Assembly (NCBI RefSeq): GCF_001513965.1
Contig: NZ_KQ948030.1
Span: 124,001 to 188,000 of the forward strand
DNA from: Streptomyces cellostaticus
GTDB lineage: Bacteria > Actinomycetota > Actinomycetes > Streptomycetales > Streptomycetaceae
Direction of reading: 5' to 3'
DNA length: 64,000 nt
Of this stretch, positions 56,827 to 64,000 are shown piece by piece. The notes below the pieces were generated by a model that worked only from the letters and a program-made list of their open reading frames with translations, had not been told where the DNA came from and did not search any database. Each line of letters begins with the position of its first letter. Within the stretch, counting starts at the first letter, position 1. The translations under genes were made by a program, and so were the position numbers.

Positions 56827-58992
56827 ATGGAGCACACGAGCAACGCGGATCTCCGGGCACAGGCCGACACCGTCCTCGACCGGCTCGTCGGAGACGCCAC
56901 GGGCACGGCCCGGCTGCGCGAGGACCAGTGGCGGGCGATCGAGGCGCTGGTCGCCGAACGGCGGCGGGCTCTGGTCGTGCAGCGCACGGGGTGGGGCAAG
57001 TCCGCGGTGTATTTCGTGGCGACCTCGCTGCTGCGGGCCAGAGGCAGCGGACCCACGGTGATCGTCTCCCCGCTGCTCGCGCTCATGCGCAACCAGGTGG
57101 AGGCGGCGGCCCGTGCCGGTATCCATGCCCGGACCATCAACTCCTCCAATACCGAGGAGTGGGAGGCTGTCCAGAGCGAGATCGCGGCCGGCGAGGTCGA
57201 CGTGCTGCTCGTCAGCCCGGAGCGCCTGAACAACCCCGACTTCCGTGACCAGGTCCTGCCCAAGCTCTCTGCGGCGACCGGTCTGCTCGTCGTGGACGAG
57301 GCGCACTGCATCTCCGACTGGGGCCACGACTTCCGCCCGGACTACCGCCGGCTGCGCACCATGCTCGGCGACCTCCCGCCCGGTGTCCCCGTGCTGGCCA
57401 CCACCGCCACGGCCAACGCCCGCGTGACCGCCGACGTCGCGGAACAACTCGGTACGGGCGGTACCTCGGACGCCCTGGTGCTGCGCGGGCCGCTGGACCG
57501 GGACAGCCTGAGTCTCGGCGTGCTGCGGCTGCCGGACGCCGCACACCGGATGGCCTGGCTCGCCGACCACCTCGACGACCTGCCGGGCTCCGGCATCATC
57601 TACACGCTCACCGTGGCCGCCGCCGAGGAAGTGACAACGTTTCTGCGGCAGCGCGGTCACACCGTCGCCTCGTACACGGGCAGGACGGAGAACGCCGATC
57701 GTCAGCAGGCCGAGGACGATCTGCTCGCCAACCGGGTCAAGGCGCTGGTCGCCACCTCCGCGCTCGGCATGGGCTTCGACAAGCCGGACCTCGGCTTCGT
57801 CGTGCACCTCGGTTCGCCGTCCTCCCCCATCGCCTACTACCAGCAGGTCGGCCGCGCCGGCCGCGGCGTCGAGCACGCCGAGGTGCTGCTGCTGCCGGGC
57901 AAGGAGGACGAAGCGATCTGGGAGTACTTCGCATCACTCGCCTTTCCCTCCGAGGATCTGGTGCGCCGGACCCTGGACGTCCTCGCTCGGGCGGACCGGC
58001 CGCTCTCATTGCCCGCCCTGGAGCCCCTGGTGGAACTGCGCCGCTCCCGGCTGGAGACGATGCTGAAGGTCCTCGACGTGGACGGAGCGGTGCAGCGCGT
58101 CAAGGGCGGCTGGATCGCGACCGGGCAGCCATGGTCGTACGACGCCGAGCGATACGCGTGGGTGGCCCGTCAGCGCACGGCAGAGCAAGAGGCGATGCGC
58201 GGATACGCGGCCACCACGGACTGCCGGATGGAGTTCCTCCAGCGCCAGTTGGACGACGAGGGTGCCAAGCCCTGCGGCCGCTGCGACAACTGCGCGGCGC
58301 CGCGCTTCACCGCCGGCACATCCACGGCGGCCCTGGACGCGGCGCGGCTCGACCTGGGCCGTGCCGGGGTCGAGGTGGAGCCCCGCCGCATGTGGCCGAC
58401 CGGCCTTGCGGCGATCGGCATCGACCTCAAGGGGCGCATTCCGGCCGATGAACAGGCCTCCCCCGGGCGGGCTTTGGGTCGGCTCTCGGACATCGGCTGG
58501 GGCAACCGGCTGCGCCCCCTGTTCGCGCTCCAGGCACCGGATACGCCCGTGCCGGACGACGTGGCGCGGGCCGTGGTAGACGTGCTGGCCGACTGGGCCA
58601 GGGGTCCCGGCGGCTGGGCCTCCGGTGCGGCCGGCGCCCAGCCCCGGCCCGTGGGTGTGGTGACCGTCGCCTCGCGCACCAGGCCGACGCTGATCCACTC
58701 ACTGGGGGCCCGCATCGCCGAGACCGGCCGACTGCCCCTGCTCGGCTCCGTCGAGTACTCCGGTGACACGCCGCGGGTATCGCGCAGCAACAGCGCCCAG
58801 CGTCTGAAGGCCCTCGACGGTGCGTTGACCGTGCCGCCCGCCCTCGCCACCGCACTCTCCGAGGCACGCGGTCCGGTCCTGCTGGTGGACGACTTCACGG
58901 AGACCGGCTGGACCCTCGCGGTCGCGGCGCGCCTGCTCAGACGGGCCGGGGCCGGTGGGGTGTTGCCTCTGGTGCTGGCCGTCCAGGGCTGA
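56827..58992 (+). CDS. recQ: RecQ-family DNA helicase fused to a phosphoribosyltransferase-like domain
   Basis: 721 aa. Superfamily 2 helicase core: motif 0 LREDQWRAIEAL, motif I QRTGWGKS (about 57-64), motif II VVDEAHCISDWGHDFRPDYR (DEAH, about 156), motif III ATTATANAR, motif VI YYQQVGRAGRG. A zinc-binding segment (CRMEFLQRQLDDEG, then CGRCDNC) follows at about 465-485. The C-terminal 200 residues replace the usual HRDC domain with a PRTase-like fold, including the PRPP-binding motif VLLVDDFTETGWT (about 686-698). Start is ATG 56827: TTGTAT lies exactly 7 nt upstream (leaderless); ATG 56818 is possible. Unwinds DNA in repair; the role of the extra domain is unknown. Confidence 0.9.
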   Translation: MEHTSNADLRAQADTVLDRLVGDATGTARLREDQWRAIEALVAERRRALVVQRTGWGKSAVYFVATSLLRARGSGPTVIVSPLLALMRNQVEAAARAGIHARTINSSNTEEWEAVQSEIAAGEVDVLLVSPERLNNPDFRDQVLPKLSAATGLLVVDEAHCISDWGHDFRPDYRRLRTMLGDLPPGVPVLATTATANARVTADVAEQLGTGGTSDALVLRGPLDRDSLSLGVLRLPDAAHRMAWLADHLDDLPGSGIIYTLTVAAAEEVTTFLRQRGHTVASYTGRTENADRQQAEDDLLANRVKALVATSALGMGFDKPDLGFVVHLGSPSSPIAYYQQVGRAGRGVEHAEVLLLPGKEDEAIWEYFASLAFPSEDLVRRTLDVLARADRPLSLPALEPLVELRRSRLETMLKVLDVDGAVQRVKGGWIATGQPWSYDAERYAWVARQRTAEQEAMRGYAATTDCRMEFLQRQLDDEGAKPCGRCDNCAAPRFTAGTSTAALDAARLDLGRAGVEVEPRRMWPTGLAAIGIDLKGRIPADEQASPGRALGRLSDIGWGNRLRPLFALQAPDTPVPDDVARAVVDVLADWARGPGGWASGAAGAQPRPVGVVTVASRTRPTLIHSLGARIAETGRLPLLGSVEYSGDTPRVSRSNSAQRLKALDGALTVPPALATALSEARGPVLLVDDFTETGWTLAVAARLLRRAGAGGVLPLVLAVQG

Positions 58993-59278
58993 CACACGGC
59001 TGCCCGCGCTGCGTCGGCACTGGTCACGGCGTACGAACGTGCCGTGATCGAACGCCCCAGGGGTCATCAGCGGCCCCCGTGGGTAGGGATATAAGCCACG
59101 CACCACCAGATAACAGTCGGTGGCCCCAATTGCTCGTTGCCGCATCCAAGTTCGACAGGAAGAATTGAAGTCCGCTCCCCGCACGGCTCGTCCGTGTTCC
59201 GGTTGGGCTTTGCTGCGGTGCGCGCTCCCCCGAATCCGACCTCGCCCGCAGTGTGGGCGCGTAGCCGAAGGGAGGAAC

Positions 59279-59899
59279 GTGACCTTCGGATTCGCCTCGT
59301 CCTCGGCGGCATCGGTGTCTACGTCCGCGTCCGCCGCTTCCGCCAGTCGCCTGCTCGAGCCCGCGGAGTGGGCAGCCGCCGGAATCCCCCTGCTGCGCAA
59401 CCCCCGTGAGGTCGTCAGCGGGCTGCACGCCCGCCATAGTCCCAAGCCGTCCACGGCGATCGTGGCCGTCCTCGATCCCGACGAACGGCTGTGCGCCAGC
59501 GCCTCGTTCACCCGCCGTCCCGCCCCGGCCGACGGCTGGATGTTCCGCAACGCGCTGCTCGCCCAGCTGCGTCGGGTCATTCCGCACGACCTGCGCCGCC
59601 GCACCCCCGTGCGTACGGCCGTGCTGCTCTACTGCCGTGAAGGCGAGGCGCGTTGGACCGAGGAGGACGGCGCCTGGATGTGGGGGCTGCGCGACGCGTG
59701 CACATTGCACGGACTGCGGTGCGGGGCATACATCACACTGACCGGAGACGGCTGGCAAGTACTCGGCGAAGGGCGCGGCGGGCGCCACCCGAACGCCCAC
59801 TCGGACCCGGAGCCCTTCGCCATGTCGGAAGCCCCGCCGCTGACGCCCCGCACCGGCGGCCCGGTCTCCGAGGTGCTGCGCCGCGCGGCCGCTCGCTGA
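59279..59899 (+). CDS. Conserved hypothetical protein, 206 aa
   Basis: Starts VTFGFASSSAASVSTSASAA at GTG 59279, preceded by GGAGGAAC. After a Ser/Ala-rich N terminus of about 30 residues there is a compact domain (about 35-180): STAIVAVLDPDERLCASASF, WMFRNALLAQLRRVIPHDLR, AVLLYCREGEARWTEEDGAW and LRCGAYITLTGDGW. The alternating strand/helix pattern suggests an alpha/beta domain. I do not recognise a family with confidence. The same frame upstream of 59279 has poor codon bias and is excluded. Same strand as recQ, 286 bases after it, with TATAAG-like sequence near 59090 that may be its promoter. Confidence 0.75.
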   Translation: MTFGFASSSAASVSTSASAASASRLLEPAEWAAAGIPLLRNPREVVSGLHARHSPKPSTAIVAVLDPDERLCASASFTRRPAPADGWMFRNALLAQLRRVIPHDLRRRTPVRTAVLLYCREGEARWTEEDGAWMWGLRDACTLHGLRCGAYITLTGDGWQVLGEGRGGRHPNAHSDPEPFAMSEAPPLTPRTGGPVSEVLRRAAAR

Positions 59900-60322
59900 A
59901 GAGCGCGGCTCAGGGTGCGGCTGCCGCGCACGAGCAGCTGCACGATGACTCTGCAAACCGAACCAGAAAGCGGGTACGGGAAGCCGAGCAGGCTGTCACA
60001 GGCCCGCTCGGCCGGACGGCGCGTACGAACCATGGGACAGCGACGCCCGCACGCGATGCAGAGCGGCCGGTACGCCACCGGGGCGCAGGGGGCGATGGGA
60101 CGGCTGCCCATACCTGCGCTCACAGCTCATCGGCCCGCCACAGGCGCACTCCTGCCACGCCCGCGCCCTGGCCTCCGAATGGCATCCACCGCTCTGACGG
60201 GCGGCCGTCCCAGGACAAGGAACGGCCACTGCCGGTCTCCGGGCATGCCAGAAGCCGCACCGTGCGGATGCCGTCGGAACGGCTCTGTCGGCACCCCGAT
60301 GCGCCGGAGTGCCGGACGGGAC
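59900..60322. other. Intergenic region, convergent genes
   Basis: 423 bases between two convergent genes. Frames are open on both strands but low-complexity and without start signals. I see no clear hairpin terminator, gene or repeat. Confidence 0.5.
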
Positions 60323-60967
60323 TCAGACGCCCGCGCCCAGCACCGAGTTGATCTGCTGCGGGTCGCCGCAGACGATCATCAGCGCACCGGCCCGGGAGTG
60401 GGCCAGCGAGAGAGCGGTGGCGACAGGGCCGCCGTTGACAGCCACGACGACCACGGGGCGGGAAGCGGCACGAGAGGCGACGGCGGCGTCCGCGTAGAAG
60501 ACGTCGTCACCGGTGTCGTGCTGCGCCCAGTAGGAGGCTTCGCCGAAGGACAGCTCATGCTCGGCCCACGGATGCTGAGCACCGGTGGTGATCACCAGTA
60601 CGTCGCCGGGGGCACGGCCCGAGTCCAGCAGCAGGTCCACCGCCTCCTCGGCGGCGTCGAGCGCACCCTCGGCCGAGGCCGGGATCAACTGGATCTGCGG
60701 GGTCGCCGCCGTGGCGGCGGGAGCGGCCGGGCCCGACGGGCCTGGCTTGGCCGGAGCCACGTCACGCGGCGTGCGCTGCACCGGAGGTGTGGGCCGCTGA
60801 GGGCCCGGACGACCGGGGCGGGACGGAGCCGCGGGGCGGGGGCCGGGTACGGGACGGGGGGTCGGCGCGGTACGGCCGCTGGCCGGAGTGGCGCGGGGAC
60901 CCTGGGCACTCTCGTGAATCTGAGGCTCCTCGGGAATGAGAGGCATGGGCTGATATTTATCAAACAT
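60323..60967 (-). CDS. Hypothetical protein with proline-rich N terminus
   Basis: 214 aa from ATG 60967 (MFDKYQPMPLIPEEPQIHES). Residues about 15-95 are Pro/Arg/Thr-rich and disordered. The C-terminal domain (about 100-210) is a plausible alpha/beta fold: LIPASAEGALDAAEEAVDLL, VLVITTGAQHPWAEHELSF, YWAQHDTGDDVFYADAA, RPVVVVAVNGGPVATALSLA, ALMIVCGDPQQINSVLGAGV. A lone GDPQQ motif resembles a helicase motif but no other helicase motifs exist. It lies 47 bases after rnhB on the same strand and is likely cotranscribed. Function unknown. Confidence 0.75.
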   Translation of the reverse strand: MFDKYQPMPLIPEEPQIHESAQGPRATPASGRTAPTPRPVPGPRPAAPSRPGRPGPQRPTPPVQRTPRDVAPAKPGPSGPAAPAATAATPQIQLIPASAEGALDAAEEAVDLLLDSGRAPGDVLVITTGAQHPWAEHELSFGEASYWAQHDTGDDVFYADAAVASRAASRPVVVVAVNGGPVATALSLAHSRAGALMIVCGDPQQINSVLGAGV

Positions 60968-61014
60968 TGGTGCGGCACGGATGACCGGGTGGCACATCAG
61001 TGCGATCGGAACCG

Positions 61015-61716
61015 TCAGAAATCGAAGCCGAGCTGACCCTCGATTTCCGGAACGCTTCCGTCCGCCCGGCTGCGGACCTTCTTGAGGTGCCGCCACTGGG
61101 GCAGCGCATCAAGATACGCCCACGACAAGCGGTGGTACGGGGTGGGCCCCCGCTCCTCCAGTGCGGCCTTGTGCACGGGGGACGGATACCCGGCGTTGTC
61201 CGCAAATCCGAAGTCTGCATGGTCGATACCCAGTTCGGCCATCATTTTGTCGCGCTGAACCTTGGCGATCACCGATGCCGCCGCAACGGCCACGCACGAC
61301 CGGTCGCCCTTGATCACCGTGCGCACCTTCCACGGGGCTCCGAGATAGTCGTGCTTCCCGTCGAGGATGACGGCGTCGGGGCGGACCGGCAGGGCACCCA
61401 GGGCACGCACGGCGGCAAGCCGCAGTGCGGCGGTCATCCCCAGGTCGTCGATCTCCCCAGGGGAAGCATGCCCCAGGGCGTAGGCCGTCACCCACGACCG
61501 CAGTATCTCGGCCAGTTCCGTACGCCGCTTGATGGTCAGCAGCTTGGAGTCGGTCAGGCCCTCGGGAGGTCGGCGGAGTCCGGTGATCGCCGCGCAGACG
61601 GTGACGGGGCCGGCCCATGCCCCCCGCCCCACCTCGTCGACACCGGCAATGACCTTCGCTCCGGTCGTGGCGCGCAGGGAGCGCTCGACGGTGTGAGTAG
61701 GTGGTTCGTACGGCAT
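61015..61716 (-). CDS. rnhB: Ribonuclease HII
   Basis: Removes ribonucleotides from DNA and RNA-DNA hybrids. 233 aa with the type 2 RNase H motifs: VDEVGRGAWAGPV (catalytic Asp and Glu, about 27-39), LTDSKLLTIKRR (about 55-66), VILDGKHDYLG (Asp about 117), KGDRSCVAVAAASVIAKVQRD, and DHADFGFADNAGYPSPVH (Asp region). ATG 61716 has TAAGGGCGCC upstream; the open frame upstream is not used. Transcribed toward the proline-rich hypothetical gene. Confidence 0.95.
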   Translation of the reverse strand: MPYEPPTHTVERSLRATTGAKVIAGVDEVGRGAWAGPVTVCAAITGLRRPPEGLTDSKLLTIKRRTELAEILRSWVTAYALGHASPGEIDDLGMTAALRLAAVRALGALPVRPDAVILDGKHDYLGAPWKVRTVIKGDRSCVAVAAASVIAKVQRDKMMAELGIDHADFGFADNAGYPSPVHKAALEERGPTPYHRLSWAYLDALPQWRHLKKVRSRADGSVPEIEGQLGFDF

Positions 61717-61796
61717 GGCGCCCTTAGCGTACGCCGCCGGAGACCTGCTGCGACACCCCGACCCCCCGGCGGCGCCGAGGTCACCGGCGGCTGGGA

Positions 61797-62420
61797 TCAA
61801 GCCCCGTGCGGCCGTAGCAGCGGGAGCATCAACTGGTCGATCATCTCCTCGAGATCCCGGTCATTCCATTCACTTGTGCACATCTTTGAGCGGTACATCA
61901 TCATCGCCGGGATGGCATCGAAGACATAACCGTTGGCAGCGTCGGACCGCACCTCTCCGCGCCCTATTCCACGGGTGACAACCTCTCGCAGCAGCATGAT
62001 CATCGGCTCCACCACACCCTCGAAGATCACCCCATGGAAGCGCTCGGCCTGCGCAGGATCACATTCGTGAATCACAGAGCGCAGGGCGACACCGGGGCGC
62101 GAGTACATGGCGTCCCGTGCGCGCCGGCACAGAGCCAGCAGGTCCTCGCGCACACCCCCGAGGTCGGGCACGTCCTCCAAGCGAGGCAGTCCGGCCTGGA
62201 GCGCATCGGCGACCAGGTCCTCCTTGGAGGTCCAGCGGCGATAGACCGCGGCCTTGCCGGTCTGGGCGCCGGCCGCGACGCGCTCCATCGTCAGGCCGTT
62301 CCAGCCGACCGTACTGAGCTGCTCCAGCGCGGCATCCAGGATCGCGCGCTCGAGCACCGCACCGCGCCGACGAGGGGAGGCCGTCTGAGCAGGGACAGCT
62401 GTCCAGCGCGAGGTAACCAT
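61797..62420 (-). CDS. TetR-family repressor
   Basis: 207 aa. N-terminal HTH (about 25-70; NGLTMERVAAGAQTGKAAVY then RRWTSKEDLVADAL) and a C-terminal TetR_C-type ligand domain. It diverges from an EmrB/QacA-type exporter, the usual arrangement for a drug-responsive repressor controlling its pump. Start is ATG 62420 (MVTSRWTAVPAQTAS) with GGAG 8 nt upstream; a TTG 7 codons earlier is not favoured. Two perfect 9-2-9 palindromes in the shared promoter region are its likely operators. Confidence 0.92.
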   Translation of the reverse strand: MVTSRWTAVPAQTASPRRRGAVLERAILDAALEQLSTVGWNGLTMERVAAGAQTGKAAVYRRWTSKEDLVADALQAGLPRLEDVPDLGGVREDLLALCRRARDAMYSRPGVALRSVIHECDPAQAERFHGVIFEGVVEPMIMLLREVVTRGIGRGEVRSDAANGYVFDAIPAMMMYRSKMCTSEWNDRDLEEMIDQLMLPLLRPHGA

Positions 62421-62514
62421 CTGAGTTTCTCCAGCGAGCAAGGGGAAGCGGGGGTTCCGGGGCGGGGTGCGCCGTATCGCAGCACAGGGGGACGCGATAC
62501 GTGGCGCGGAACTA

Positions 62515-62534
62515 AGTGAACGCTTGCGTTCACT
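62515..62534. promoter_or_regulatory. TetR operator O1
   Basis: Perfect palindrome AGTGAACGCTTGCGTTCACT (9-2-9), nearer to the tetR start. The half-site AGTGAACGC is the same as in the second operator. Confidence 0.85.
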
Positions 62535-62562
62535 GTTGAGGACTCACTACCTTTGACGCGAC

Positions 62563-62582
62563 AGTGAACGCGAGCGTTCACT
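62563..62582. promoter_or_regulatory. TetR operator O2
   Basis: Perfect palindrome AGTGAACGCGAGCGTTCACT (9-2-9), 48 bases centre-to-centre from O1 and 23 bases before the exporter start. Confidence 0.85.
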
Positions 62583-62605
62583 AACGCATTCGTGGGGGAC
62601 CCATA

Positions 62606-64000
62606 GTGACAACCTCTCAGCTGTTGCAGGAACAGAAACCGGGCGCGGCCCGCCGGGAAGGGCACCCCGGCATCGCTCTCACCGTCATCGCGGCCTGCCA
62701 ACTCATGGTGGTACTCGACGCGACGATTGTGAACATCGCCCTCCCGCACATTCAAGACGCCCTCAAGTTCAGCACCACAGACCTCACGTGGGTGATCAGC
62801 GCCTACACACTCACCTTCGGCGGCCTGCTGCTGCTCGGCGCACGAGCCGGTGACATCCTGGGCCGCCGCCGCGTGTTCATGACCGGCATTCTGCTGTTCA
62901 CCTTCGCCTCGCTGCTCGGCGGCCTCGCCCAGGAACCCTGGCAGTTGCTGGCCGCACGCGCCCTGCAGGGCATGGGCGGCGCAATCGCCTCGCCCACCGC
63001 GCTGGCACTGATCACCGCCACGTTCCCCGAAGGCCCAGAACGGAACCGGGCGTTCGGCGTGTTCGCCGCCGTTTCCGCGGGCGGCGGCGCCATCGGCCTG
63101 CTGGCGGGCGGCATGCTGACCGACTGGCTCGACTGGCGGTGGGTGCTCTTCGTCAACGTGCCCATCGGCCTGCTGATCGTCGCCCTCGCACCGCTGTACA
63201 TCAGTGAGTCCGAGCGGCACCCGGGGCGGTTCGACATCGCGGGTGCACTGACCTCGACCATGGGCATGGCCTCGCTGGTCTACGGCTTCATCCGTGCCGC
63301 GGAGAATGGCTGGCGCGACGGTCTCACCCTCGGTTCGTTCGCCGCGGCGGCGGTCCTGCTGATCGCCTTCGTCCTCATCGAGATGCGGGCGAAGGAGCCG
63401 ATCACCCCACTCAGGATGTTCACCGACCGCAATCGGTCGAGCACCTATGTGATCATGCTGAGCCTGGCCGCGGCGATGTTCGGCATGTTCTTCTACATCG
63501 TTCTGTTCGTGCAGGACGTCCTCGGCTACAGCGCGATCAAGGCCGGTCTGGCCTTCCTTCCCGTGACAGTGGCGATTGCGGTCGGTGCGGGTCTGTCGCA
63601 GCGGTTCCTGCCCACGCTCGGGCCCAAGCCGTTCATGATGGCCGGCTCGGCGCTCGTGATGATCGGGCTGGTCTGGCAGACCTTCATCACCCCGGACAGC
63701 TCCTACCTCGGCGGGGTGCTGGGCCCCATGCTGGTGTTCGGCTTCGGCATGGGCCTGAACTTCGTGACGGCCACCGTCACGGCGGTTTCCGGTGTCGCCC
63801 AGCACGAGGCGGGTGCGGCCTCCGGGCTGCTCAACGCCATGCAGCAGGTGGGCGGTTCGCTGGGCCTGTCGATCCTGACCACCGTCTTCGGCTCCGCCAG
63901 CAAGGACGAGGCGAAGAAGCAGATGCCGAAGTTCCTCGCCGGCGGTTCGCCGGAGCAGAAGGCACAGTTCGCCAAGACGCACCAGTTGCCGGGGACCTGG
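62606..64000 (+). CDS. EmrB/QacA-type MFS exporter (DHA2), 3' end beyond window
   Basis: 465 residues visible, cut by the right edge. Drug:H+ antiporter-2 family with 14 TM expected. Motifs: motif D1 LDATIVNIALPHIQ (about 38-51), motif A GARAGDILGRRRVF (about 78-91), and motif C-like AVSAGGGAIGLLAGGMLTDW (about 152-171). The last visible segment (ASKDEAKKQMPKFLAGG...) is the extracellular loop near TM13-14. GTG 62606 has GTGGGGGAC upstream. Probably exports a toxic compound sensed by the divergent TetR protein. Confidence 0.92.
   Translation, partial: MTTSQLLQEQKPGAARREGHPGIALTVIAACQLMVVLDATIVNIALPHIQDALKFSTTDLTWVISAYTLTFGGLLLLGARAGDILGRRRVFMTGILLFTFASLLGGLAQEPWQLLAARALQGMGGAIASPTALALITATFPEGPERNRAFGVFAAVSAGGGAIGLLAGGMLTDWLDWRWVLFVNVPIGLLIVALAPLYISESERHPGRFDIAGALTSTMGMASLVYGFIRAAENGWRDGLTLGSFAAAAVLLIAFVLIEMRAKEPITPLRMFTDRNRSSTYVIMLSLAAAMFGMFFYIVLFVQDVLGYSAIKAGLAFLPVTVAIAVGAGLSQRFLPTLGPKPFMMAGSALVMIGLVWQTFITPDSSYLGGVLGPMLVFGFGMGLNFVTATVTAVSGVAQHEAGAASGLLNAMQQVGGSLGLSILTTVFGSASKDEAKKQMPKFLAGGSPEQKAQFAKTHQLPGTW

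Noticed and set aside
57..64000. tRNA, rRNA, CRISPR arrays, insertion sequences, attachment sites
   Set aside because: Looked for on both strands; no cloverleaf-type arms with CCA-adjacent ends, no spaced direct repeats of CRISPR form, no transposase and no flanking inverted repeats were seen.

Overview
The window is a 64 kb piece of chromosome from a Streptomyces species. Evidence is the very high GC content, strongly GC-biased third codon positions, many GTG starts, and gene content and order that I recall from the core of the Streptomyces coelicolor chromosome (roughly the SCO5810-SCO5863 neighbourhood, in reverse). Landmark genes are cutRS, sepH, ptsH, parC, parE, the principal sigma factor hrdB and the sporulation regulator whiH. 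I saw no rRNA, tRNA, CRISPR array, insertion sequence, prophage or biosynthetic cluster. Most of the window is vertically inherited core; the interesting material lies in regulation, domain fusions and gene-poor stretches.

Layout. 1-2.3 kb: the cutRS two-component system (kinase cut by the left edge) and a 57-residue conserved protein with a textbook terminator. 2.35-3.2 kb: a gene-free, C-rich, degenerate tandem-repeat tract. 3.2-8.5 kb: inositol-phosphatase-family protein plus ferrochelatase, a divergent MFS transporter overlapping an FAD-linked oxidase, and a membrane protein. 9-18.4 kb: sepH, a rhodanese, a VOC protein, thymidine kinase, an alkaline-phosphatase-superfamily protein, two conserved hypotheticals, a GNAT/acyl-CoA-synthetase fusion carrying a dispersed Streptomyces repeat in its reading frame, and HPr behind a DasR site. 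18.5-26 kb: GntR regulator, an M23 cell-wall peptidase with a c-di-AMP (ydaO-type) riboswitch leader, an M16 peptidase pair and parC.

26-39 kb is the most suggestive region. It holds a CobW GTPase; two divergent citrate-synthase-family genes, one fused to a helix-turn-helix; a sucrase/ferredoxin-like gene with an iron box over its promoter; a CitA/CitB-type two-component pair; an ABC transporter; an orphan second CitB-type regulator sharing with the ABC operon a control region that carries four copies of one box; and an acetate-permease-type symporter with its DUF485 partner. I read it as a possible carboxylate/iron sensing and uptake block; that is inference from families and sites, not proof.

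39-49 kb: a membrane protein with a NarL-type kinase/regulator operon, an 0.8 kb gene-free stretch, parE, a small zinc-binding protein, a secreted trypsin-like protease, hrdB and whiH. 49-64 kb: a fused ABC ATPase/membrane protein with degenerate motifs, a NUDIX/NrtR-type protein with a palindrome at its promoter, a glycogen-debranching-like enzyme, a DUF4192 protein, a RecQ helicase fused to a phosphoribosyltransferase-like domain, two hypotheticals, RNase HII, and a TetR regulator divergent from an EmrB/QacA-type exporter (cut by the right edge) with two perfect operators between them.

A theme across the window is leaderless expression: about eight genes have a TANNNT-like hexamer 6-8 nt from the start codon and no usable ribosome-binding site.
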